NCBI RefSeq assembly: GCF_023278565.1
Contig: NC_064678.1
Location: 1,860,001 to 1,924,000 of the forward strand
DNA from: Colletotrichum lupini
Lineage: Eukaryota; Ascomycota; Sordariomycetes; Glomerellales; Glomerellaceae
Reading direction: 5' to 3'
DNA: 64,000 bases
Shown here: positions 45,590-55,192 of the stretch, in pieces
Numbering within the stretch: the first letter of the stretch is position 1
How the letters are laid out: each line of letters begins with the position of its first letter
The notes under the pieces: generated by a model
Seen by the model: the letters and a program-made list of their open reading frames with translations, nothing else
The model's database searches: none
Told to the model about the DNA's origin: nothing
Translations under genes and position numbers: made by a program

Positions 45590-48500
45590 CTAATTAGTAA
45601 TTAAATTTTATTATTATAGATCGGTAAGGTATCTCGTTACGTAAAAGAGACGACCTCTTAATACCGCACGGGATAAGAGATTCGTATTAATTAACTTTAT
45701 AAAAGTAAATAAAAAAGGGGGCAATTTTCAAATACCGTACGGAATTAAGTAATCGTAGCCCTTTACTACTTATAAGAGGTCGACGTTTACTATATTAAAC
45801 TATATTAATTAATAAAACTACTTAAGCAACTAGCCTTTTATTATTACCCCGAGTAGCTTTTTTACTAAACGATTTTTCTATAGCCGGCCTATAATTAAAA
45901 ATTAGCTAGTTAAATTAATAAAAGTATAGTATAAAAGAGCACCGCGCGATTAAAAAAGGGGATCTCTAAACGTAAATATTCTTATTTAGTAATAAAGGTA
46001 ACCCTATAGGAGTTATTAAGCTAAGAGATTTATAGTATATAGGAAAGTCTATTATTACGAGGACCTTATAAGTACGACCTTAAGCCCGTAATTTAGATAA
46101 CTTCTTCGTAGCTCCCTTAACTACCCCCCGGGTATTATTTAAGAATATAATATAGGGGACGGTCTAACGAGGGAGGAGGGGATTTAAAGGTCCTAATAGT
46201 ATTAAGCTAAGAGTATTACGGATCTCGGAGATTAATTTAAGAAGAAGGCGGCTACCCTAAAGTAGTCCTACGACCTCCCGCTAGAGTTATTATTAGCTTA
46301 AAAAAAGGCTAAAAAGATAAGGATCTAAAAAAAAAAAAAAAGAATCCTTTAGAGGGCCGCTAAAGGGCTTTTTTTTTTATATTAGCTCCCGGCGCGAGAT
46401 TACTAATTTTAAAAAATTAATTAAGGAAGTTATTTAGAGATTATAGAGAGTACGAGGCTTAGGAGGCTAGAAGTATACGGGATAGCGGAAATTAGTAATT
46501 AATAAAGATCCCGAGACTAATTACTATATTTTTTTATAATAATATAAACGTCTGCCGCTATTATTATTAAAAAGAACTATTAAAACCTACCCTTTTTTAC
46601 TAAACGAAAAAGAGGATCTTAGTAAGTACGATAGCTAGCGATTTAAAAAGGTAGTAATAATCGTTAAAAATAATAAAAACGAGAGTAGTAGCGAGACGGC
46701 GAGAGGAAGCGGGAATCTCTTAGACCCTAATAAATTCGTTAAGTAGCGAAAGTACGGATTTATTATAATTAGCGCGCGGATTAAATATATCCTTATTAAG
46801 ATTAAATACGCTAATAATTACTAATATAAGTATAAGCTAGAGCACGACCCTTAGCGAGTTAGGGTAAAGAAAAAGAGGACGAAACCCGATCTTAAATAGA
46901 ATCCTAATCCCTTATAAGTAAGTAAATATTAACTTAGATTATTAGGGGACGTAGATATATAAAATTATAAATTAACCTAACGGTAAGTAAATAGACGTAG
47001 TATTAATCTATTTAACTAAGGTTTACGAAAAAAAGGGGCTATAGGGGTAACCCCTATTTTACGAGATCGTAAACGACCTTAGTTATTAGCTAGATAAATA
47101 GTTTGCGAGCGTAAGCCTAAGAATTATAAAAGTAGTTAATAGATTTTTCTACGGGCGAGGGGTATTACTAGCGTAATTATAATCGCGAGAGCTATACGAA
47201 ATACTAATAATAATAATTATAAAAAAGGAATTCGTATTATAAAACTAAGTATAGGTCGATAGAGCGTATAATCGCTTTAACAAATTTAAAAAAAGAGTAA
47301 ACGACCTAGATTTCCTCTTTATAATTACTAACGGAAATCTATCGTTATAAAAGGATATACCGGGGTAAAATATAGTACTAAAAATACGATAATTAATAAT
47401 TCTATCTATTTCGACTTATAACTTATTATTATTACTAATATAAAATTCGGCGCTGATTAACTAATAGGAAAGGAGGTAGACGACCCGAAGTTATTAATAG
47501 TACGTAATAACATAGGGTTCGTATATAGATACTAAAAATCTAATAGCGAATACGAGGTAATTTATAAACTTTAAAAAGATCTTTTTAAAAGAGAAATTAT
47601 ACTCTGGGGGGAAGTATAAGGTCTTATAAAAAACCCTAACGATATTTTACGATTATTATAAAAAAGTCGGAATTAGGGAATACTAATACTATTTAGTAAT
47701 TAATATCGTACTCGTAAGTAAAGCCTCTAATTACTATTACGAAGCGGTATATAATTTCGATTAAAACGACTTTTTTAGTATAATTAACGTAATCCGAAGC
47801 CGCTTCGAGACCTATAATAAGAACCTAGAGCTCCTATCTAAGCTACGAGCGATTTCTTTTATATTTATAGCTAGGATAATAAAGGGTAAATCGTAAGTAG
47901 AGATCCTTAAAGAGCTTATCGATCGAATTAATAAGCTAGTAAAAACCTAGCTAAATAAGAGGATAAACGAGCAAAAAGTCGGATATTTTTATACTATAGT
48001 TTAGCGTATATTAAAAGTAAAAATTACCTTATACTAAGTACTTAAAGACTACGAGACGCTCTACTCGAGGCTAAGATCTAGTTTTAATATTAAAACGAGA
48101 ATACTGCGCTAAACCTACCTTTAGGTATACGACGGCCCTTATAAATAATATTAAGTTAATTAAATATATAATAAGAAGGGAAAAGAGGCTAAATACGGTA
48201 ATCGTTAATAAAGAGGCCTAGATTCGTTAAATAAGTAAAGATTTAACTTATAAGTAGGGTAATAGAAAAAGTAATACTATATTTATAAAAAGGATAGATA
48301 TTAGTTAAGTAACTACTCCGAGGAAGAGCGTACTAAATCGTACGAATAATATAGAAAGTTGAGGGTAGTAAATAGTAAAACTAGCCCTCGTCGGTTTAAC
48401 TAATTCCTCGTTATATATAAGGGTAAATCCGGGGGCACGGAACCTAGCGATAGTAGCTAAAGTAGCGGCCTAAAGTATATACCCCCTATAAAAGATTCGG

Positions 48501-49284
48501 AAAATAAAAAAGATCTTACCCCCTATACTAACGAATTAGATTATAACGAAATTAACGATATTAACTACTCTTTTTTTACTCCGTTAGCCTCCGGAAAATA
48601 TATAAGGCTAAATAAATAAAAGGTAGCAAAAGCTCTTAATAAGTAGGCTTTTATTTACGAATAATAAGAGAAGGTCCCTTAGATAACGGATATAGAGGTG
48701 GCTAAAAGGGCGAATCTAATAGGGCCGAAGCCTATTCTCTTAATAATTAAGGAGAAGACGCTATCTCTCTCGATATTTAAAAAAAAGGAATATAATACTA
48801 AGTATATTTAGGGGTAGCTAGAGGGGTCCTTTTTATACTACTTAGATCCCTCGAATACTAAGCTCGTATAAGTATTTTATATAAGCGAAAGGTACGGCCT
48901 AGACGATTTTTATAGAATTATCCTAAATATTAGGGTATTATAATAGTTAATTAGAGGAAAAGGGTAATTCTAAGCGCTATAGAAGATCGCGCTAGTAATA
49001 CTTAATATATTAACGGCGAGTATTACGAAGATTAGTTTCGGCCTAAGTAAGGAAATCGTTGCCCTAAGTATAATAAAAATAGAGACGTACTTCGGAACGA
49101 TAACTTTTTATATTTTACCTGTTAATACCCCATTTCTCTTATATCTAAAAGATATAGATCGACTAGGTATTATATTTAATAATATAAAGAATAAAATCTC
49201 TAGCGGTAAGCACTTTAAAATAGTCGAACGACGATAGGGGTATACGTTTATAAAACTTATTAATAATACGAAGTTAATTAATTA

Positions 49285-52060
49285 CCTAATAAAAAGTAAG
49301 CTTAGAAGACTATACTAGAGATTTGGGCACCTATTAGTTACGAGGCTATATAACCTCTTAAAGTAATTAGGTAATAATAATATCGAAATAGGGGCGCTAG
49401 AGTAGTTAATAAAAGTATACTACTAATACTAGATAAATACGCAGAGCCTATATAAATTTAAGTTTAAATTGCGTAATAAGCTTAATATTAACTAGGAAAT
49501 CGTTATTAATATCTTCTATTTAAATAGTCGGCTAGTACTATATATAATCGACGTAGCTATATCTTTCTAAGTAGGGCAATTCCTCTAAGATCTATAAGTA
49601 AAAATAGTATAGGTAGCCTTACGAAAAAGCTAAATCGATATATACTAAGGACCGCTAGACGGTATTAGAACCGATGTTAGTACTAGCTTTAAGTTAGTAA
49701 AATTTAGGGATAATACGACGGCCTACGGTATATAGCTAAAAGTCGTACTTATTAAAGCGCACTATAGTATTAGAAAGGTAGAGAGGGCATACTAGTAGTT
49801 AAAAAGGGCGTTTAGAATTATTAAAGAGGAAAATCCGGATTTTACTAACGACGAATGCCTCTAAATAGTATTTAAATACTATAACGATACTATGGGGCCT
49901 AACGGACTTATACTAACGCTATTAATATTTAGAGCATATTTAAGAACGACCTTAGCCTCGCTACTATCGCTAAGTATAAGCTAACGAGCCTAAGTAGTTA
50001 AAAAAGTAATATAAATACTGCGCGAGGTAAGTATAAAAAGGTAAGTTAACGAGGTAATTACTATATACAATAGGCCCGATATAGGGGATAATTTAAATAT
50101 GCTACTAAATTTAAATATATAAGTATAGTACGAAATTACTTAATAGTGGGCTGGGCTATATAAGTTAATTTCCGTTAACGAGCGCTCTTATATAGTTACG
50201 AGAGATCGCGACTAGCTACTCGAAATATTAATTACGGTAGTTAGACCGTACTATATAGATCCTAACGAGGTAATTTCTAACTTATAAAAAAAAGAAGAGC
50301 TAGGGGAAACTATATAACCCGCGGTAGAGGTATAGGAAATTATCCTCGACGAAATCGTCGTAGTAATATTAATAGATAACGAAGAAGAGGAAATTACTAA
50401 AAGGGTACTAATATTACTAGCGAGATATTATAAAAGACTATAACGGCAAGCCCTAACGCGGCAATTTATTATTAATAACGAGGTAATTAATACTTTTTAT
50501 ATAGTAAAAAAGAAAGCCGATTTCGAGCTAGTAATTAAACTATATAAAGAAGGCGTAATTATAACTACTAAAAAGCCGTATAAGGGATTAGATCTTATCG
50601 AAATAGATACTTTTTATAATCGAGAGGTCTATCGATTTATCTTATATAACCTAAAAAAATATATAAACCTCTATATATTTAAATTACGAATAGTTCGTAA
50701 GATTAAAAGGAAAGGAATACCCTAGCCGTACGAGAAGTCTAGATACGTAATTTAGGGGTATAGCGACGTCGAAAAGGCGACGCTACTTATATAATTACCT
50801 ACTATATAGCGCTATAGCTAATAATTAATAATAGTAATAATAGTATTACTACGGAAGAAGGGATACGAGATTTAAAGCTATAATATTACCTAGGCCTCTA
50901 CCTAATCGGCTATAGGGCTTATAAAGAAAATCCTAGCCTATTTACTAAAGGAAATAGTTAGTAAGTACTTAGAAAGCACGATTATTAAAGTGCTTAAGCT
51001 ACTATATAGGCTCGTAGAATCGGGCACCTATTAGTAAGCTACTTATTACGATTTTTATATTAATTAACTATTAATAGTTACCTCTACGTACGACCCGTGC
51101 TTACTAGTTACGGAGTACGAAGGTAACTAATTTAGGATCGTTAGAATATAAACTAACGATATATTAGGCCTATTTAATATTAACTTTATAAAAAAAGAGG
51201 ATAAAGAGCTTTAAAAAGCGGGCTTCGTAATAAAGCTAAAAGAGGTCTTTATAATAAATACCCCCCTAGTATTTAATAGCGAGATTTTTATAATCAAAAG
51301 GGAAAACGTCGTTTTTTAATAAAAGGGGTAGGGTAAGAAGATTAACCTCGTCGATCCGAACGTAACTAATATTAAAAAGCGGTATAAGGCTAAGCTCGCG
51401 CGAGGGGTATATATTATAAGTATTTATTAGCCCGAGGCGACTTTTAACTACGCTAGGGTAGTATAGGCTATAGATCTAACTAAATAAGACGTTAAAGTAC
51501 TTAATAAGTAGCTTAAGTAGTAATAAACGAATCTCGATCGAAGTCTCGTTTATTACCTAATCGACTTTATAATTAGTAAGCTCTATATCTTTATTAATAA
51601 GTTATTTACGAATAATAACGACCTTATTTCGTAATTAGGGTATATTATTATCCTAGTTAACGAGAGTATAGGCGAGAGCGAATTTACTATATATAGTAAT
51701 ATAATCTATTACTTATTAATTAAAAATAAATAAGTAATAAGAAGTGTGCTAGCGTTAGAGGTCTATAGTATAATTAACGACGTTAACCTCTCCTACGCGA
51801 TTTTAATAACGCTAAAAAAAATTACCGATCGAATTAGCCTTTTATTTATTCTAACGGTTATTTATACCGATTCCTATTCGCTATATAAATACCTTATTAA
51901 ATTAGGAATAACGAAGGAAAAGAGGCTTATAATTAATATTATAGCCCTTAAGTAATCGTACGAAAAGCGTAAAATACTCGAGATCTATTAGATTAATAAT
52001 AAAAATAACCTCGTAAACGCTTTTATAAAAATGGTACTAAATAAGGGATTAGAGTAATTT
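49285..52060 (+). pseudogene. Degraded copia pol (integrase, RT, RNase H)
   Basis: Read through its stops, the plus strand shows GAG-pre-integrase RFGHLLVTRLYNLLK (about 49320-49365); an integrase core with IDIY.GPLDGIRTDVS and HYSIRKVERAY (about 49430-49930); reverse transcriptase with KLRIVRKIKRKG...PYEKSRYVI.GY (about 50660-50770) and YDPCLLVTEYEG (about 51090-51125); and RNase H. The only frame left of any length is 51746-51955 (69 codons), covering the RNase H TDSYSLYKYLIKLG and TKEKRLIINIIALK. In-frame stops are mostly TAG where TGG or CAG is expected, in line with RIP. The upstream half (about 45.7-49.2 kb) should be the gag part, too decayed to delimit. Confidence 0.85.
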
Positions 52061-52196
52061 ATAAGTAGCGGAAAAGTTATTATATAAATAGAGGAATAGG
52101 TTATATAAAAAGAGTAAAGAAAAGGGGGAAAAGGAGACGACCTAGTAGACGGGCCCGAGGTCGAATTATATTTCTAACTATAGCAGTTAAATTAAT

Positions 52197-52211
52197 AAAA
52201 AAAAGAGAAAG
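52197..52211 (+). other. Polypurine tract of the copia element
   Basis: AAAAAAAAGAGAAAG, four bases before the 3' LTR; the expected primer for plus-strand synthesis. Confidence 0.6.
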
Positions 52212-52308
52212 TTAGTATTAGATTAGAAGTCTAATTTAACCGCGGTATATAGCCGACTATATAGGGGCTAATTAGGGGCCCTATTTACGATTATTATAGC
52301 TAGCCTAA

Positions 52309-52498
52309 TGTAAGAGATTAGGCTATGAGCACTTAACCAGCGAGGCTACAATGTAGGTATGGGTGTATTGTAAGACTAAAGCTTGCAGAGTCCTTCGTAA
52401 GGGCTCTGCTTCCTAGAAAGTTCTTTCGTAATGAGATCCGTGCACCGGTCGCTGAGTCATCGGCGTCCTGTCGCCGGCCGCATCCCGAATCCATTACA
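52309..52498. mobile_element. Nested 190-bp solo LTR
   Basis: Starts TGTAA and ends TTACA (TG...CA with 5-bp inverted ends), and is flanked by a perfect 5-bp duplication CCTAA (52304-52308 and 52499-52503). The uninterrupted 5' LTR has a single CCTAA at the same place. Its balanced base composition, with many CA and TG dinucleotides, contrasts sharply with the surrounding RIP-damaged DNA, so it arrived later. No internal coding part; a solo LTR left by LTR-LTR recombination, or a very short non-autonomous element, both fit. Confidence 0.85.
52385..52409. other. 11-bp stem hairpin inside the solo LTR
   Basis: GCAGAGTCCTT and AAGGGCTCTGC pair over 11 positions (one G-T as RNA) around a CGT loop. 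Confidence 0.75.
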
Positions 52499-52632
52499 CC
52501 TAACCTATAGTTAGAACCTCCTTTTTATACCTACTACGTAGATATTTATATAATTTAATTAATCTCTTCGTTAACTACGGTTCGAACTAACTACCCTGTA
52601 ATAGGGATATTAACATTAATGGAATTTTATGT

Positions 52633-52641
52633 TATATAAAG
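52633..52641 (+). promoter_or_regulatory. TATA box of secreted protein B
   Basis: TATATAAAG starts 18 bp after the end of the copia 3' LTR and about 125 bp before the start codon. It is followed by GTCAGATCATCTGTC; the CATCTGTC is shared with the promoter of protein A. Confidence 0.65.
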
Positions 52642-52763
52642 GGTCAGATCATCTGTCGACCGAGAGTTGCAATCACTCGACTCTTCACTCACAACACAAC
52701 TATCACGACCTCTCAAACACTTTACTTCAAAACCACCTTCAAGCAGCACTTCATATCTCCAAT

Positions 52764-53196
52764 ATGCAGCTCATCAACTTTATCTTCGTTACTGCCATGA
52801 CCATTACATCGGTTAATGCTGGCGTAGGTGACCTCTTCCGGTCCGGCCAGCTTTGATGCAGAGTCGCTAACACTCGATATAGTGCATGATTGCAGGGAGC
52901 TACGATCCCAATTGCTGCTGGGGCGGTAAAGATAACGTAGATGCCTGTAACAGGCAAGGCGCTTGCAACGTTGCCGGCGACACAGAAAATTACTGTGCCA
53001 AGTTTGGAATCACCCCGCAGCAGTGTGTAAGTAGCCTCATGAACTGCCCCTTCTGCCCCAAGACATCACAGAGGACCTTTCTGACGTGCTCTCTGTCTAG
53101 GATGCCGATTGTTGCGACACACGCACCAAGAAAGGCAAGCCTTGTCCTAAGGGGAGGAATGCTTGTGACCGCAAAACGGGCTGCCCTAACAGGTAG
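52764..53196 (+). CDS. Small secreted cysteine-rich protein B
   Basis: Three exons, 52764-52827, 52896-53026 and 53101-53196; 96 aa. A signal peptide (MQLINFIFVTAMTITSVNA) is followed by GVGSYDPNCC. The mature part has eleven cysteines. The second intron (TGT|GTAAGT...TCTAG, phase 0) falls directly before DADCCD, the same place as the only intron of protein A (before NADCCS). The first intron uses the weaker donor GTAG|GTGACC; it is chosen because it alone gives the phase-1 junction needed to reach the DPNCC exon. Unspliced, each exon frame stops early. Homology to A is visible in GVG..DPN, YCA...P..C, xADCC and G..CPKG. Function unknown; candidate effector by inference. The promoter abuts the retrotransposon. 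Confidence 0.8.
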
Positions 53197-54650
53197 ACTA
53201 TTGCCGTTGCAACTTCGCACTGTTCAGTCTGCCCATCGCTTAGTATCTCGCTTATCTCGCTTATCCCGCATAGAGCGGTTACCGAAACTGGGTGATTCTA
53301 CCATCGCTTGGACCTGGCTAGCACTCTTAGCATACCTACCTTGAAAATAGCATTCATTCAGCTCAGTGTGGGCCTGGAAACTCGCCCGTGTCCCATTCTT
53401 CAGTGTCTGGATGTGTCTAGATATGCCCAGCCATGTGCAATTATCGTTGAGGGTGGTCAAAATTAACCTTGAATTGAGAGTTATACAGTCTGAGTCAAAA
53501 AGTGTAAATAGACGGGAGTTAATTGGCCTGTCTTAATGTCTGCTGGTAGGTTTTGGATAGAGCAAGTTCTGTAAGCAACTCTTTCTGCGGCTCCTTGGCA
53601 GCGGTGTGAAACGGGTCCCAACTGATGTAGGGCAGGCATTGTAGTTGAAGCCGAGAATAGACGTCGTGAAAAGAGATGGACCGTGCAACGACCCCCTGGC
53701 CGTTGCCAATGATGCGGGCGGTTCAGACGCGGGGGAGATGACATGTGCTGGCATATCCGTAAGGCGCCGCCGCAGACTTAAGCCAGCAGCCCAGCACCCA
53801 ATCTCGGGGCAGATTTCACGAAGGGGTGGCGCTTGGTTTTCAGCCTCGTCGATGGGTGGGATTTGTGGCAAGGGTATTTCAACGCCAGACGACTGGTTGC
53901 TGGGCTTAACTTCGCCCGCGTTGACATCGAACCATTCAAGGTGGACCTTGGAGCAAACAGAAGTATCTAGCAAACAGTGGAAGTGTCGATTTCTGCTTGA
54001 GAACATTGAGAACGGGGATCCATCGTTCGGAGGCGGTAAAACTGGAGTAAAAGAAGACTTTGGACTGGACAAACAGACACTGTTCATCCCCACATCGAAG
54101 CAGGCACGGAGGCACGGAGGCACGGAGGCAAGGGAGAATCAATGGAAGGCAAGAAGCTGTGACCACCGGACGCTACGTGAGGTACCTAGGTAGAGTGACG
54201 CCTCCCTTAACCTTCTGAAGTAGGTATAGGGTAGGTAAGGTACATACAAAAGAGGTTCCTTACATAAGGTGAGGTACCTAAGATAAATACACTTGAAGCT
54301 GTTTACAAGGTAAGCGCACCTAAGTGGATGGCGGTAAGGCATCCCTTCCCCAAATGCATTGGATGGCGATTCTCTTCTTTTCCATGCTGGTCTGAGTCTG
54401 AGGTGCTATGGAGGCAGGCGCAGGCGGCAGGCGGCAGGCAGGCGAGGAAGGCACAAGAAAAAAAAGGGACCCTCGTCCCACACGGTGGCCCCCGCAGATC
54501 GGCCAATCAGAGCCCCCGCACGGTTGCTGTGGTGGCAGGGCAAGCGAATCAGAGAAGGGTCTGGAAGGCCTGGAGGTGATGGAATCGCATAGAATTCTTG
54601 AGCTGGGGGGGTGAGCGTCGCTGCCTTTCTGCTTTGGGGTCCAGACGGCC
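53197..54650. other. 1.45-kb gap downstream of secreted protein B
   Basis: Overlapping frames of 180-196 codons on opposite strands at 53.5-54.2 kb have no recognisable features. Contains the 8-mer tandem repeat below and several AGGTACCT-like motifs near 54180-54280. Confidence 0.45.
54102..54133. repeat. Four copies of an 8-mer tandem repeat
   Basis: AGGCACGG three times exactly plus AGGCAAGG. Confidence 0.85.
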
Positions 54651-54654
54651 ACCG

Positions 54655-54790
54655 GGACTCCAGACGCCTTTTTCTTTTTTAGCCTCCTCCTCTTCCCACG
54701 TCGCCTTGACTTTCAGACTTCTTCTTCTTCGCATCTCAACTTTTCTCTCCCTCTCCCAATTTCTCTCTTCTCTCCTACTCCCCCAAAAGA
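54655..54790 (+). promoter_or_regulatory. Pyrimidine-rich leader of HSP90
   Basis: Almost continuous CT-rich tract, typical around the transcription start of strongly expressed filamentous-fungal genes. It lies just upstream of the probable leader intron. Confidence 0.55.
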
Positions 54791-54859
54791 ATCAATCTTT
54801 CCATCGTCGATTCGTAGCAGCGAAAGACCTGTTGCATTCGTAGAGAAGCTCTTCTCAAG

Positions 54860-55149
54860 GTAAGCCCGCCGAAACACACCCCGCTGTCCCGGCCTGGTCT
54901 CGATGCCGTTTTGCCGTCCCTACCGTCACCCCTCACTTCTTTTTCGATTGGAACTTGGTATCTCGCAATTCAAGCGTCAGCCTCGTCAGTGATTGAGATT
55001 GATCATCTCTGCATCATCTGCCCTGGAGATCCAATCCCGCGAAGTCGGCGACAAGGCTCTCCTCCCCCCGCTCTACTACCCCTCCACAAATCGCAGCCTC
55101 ACCGCCACACAACCACCTTTTCCAAACAACATCTAACAAATCTTGACAG
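54860..55149 (+). other. Probable 5' UTR intron of HSP90
   Basis: Donor CAAG|GTAAGC at 54860 and acceptor CTTGACAG at 55149 with ATCTAACAAAT as branch site about 15 nt before; 290 bp. Removing it also removes upstream ATGs such as the one at 54903-54911. Confidence 0.55.
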
Positions 55150-55192
55150 AATTACGACCGTTACGCCCTAGATACCCACATCCTCCATCACA

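Larger units (their letters stand above)
45385..52615 (+). mobile_element. RIP-degraded Ty1/copia LTR retrotransposon
   Basis: 7,231 bp including a 195-bp nested insertion and its duplicated target. Bounded by two 205-bp LTRs (after removing the insertion) beginning TGTCGG (5') or its C-to-T/G-to-A form TATTAG (3') and ending in ATTAATA or ATTAACA. Flanking 5-bp duplications are TCAAT and TTAAT, differing by one RIP-type change. The interior is very TA-rich with almost no CA or TG dinucleotides while CG, GG and CC survive, the RIP signature. No long frame remains: Trp and Gln codons have become TAG/TAA. The order GAG-pre-integrase, integrase, reverse transcriptase, RNase H identifies the copia superfamily, plus orientation. 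Not capable of autonomous movement. Confidence 0.93.
52216..52615 (+). repeat. 3' LTR of the copia element, interrupted
   Basis: 400 bp; removing the 190-bp solo LTR and one copy of its 5-bp target leaves exactly 205 bp, equal to the 5' LTR. Confidence 0.88.

Noticed and set aside
53533..54193. Opposed frames of 182 and 196 codons downstream of secreted protein B
   Set aside because: Mutually overlapping on opposite strands, no motifs, no signal peptide, unlike A and B.
54575..54605. Possible heat-shock element (AGAATTCTTGAG) upstream of HSP90
   Set aside because: Contains GAA and TTC but not in the alternating 5-bp spacing of a heat-shock element; too weak to list.
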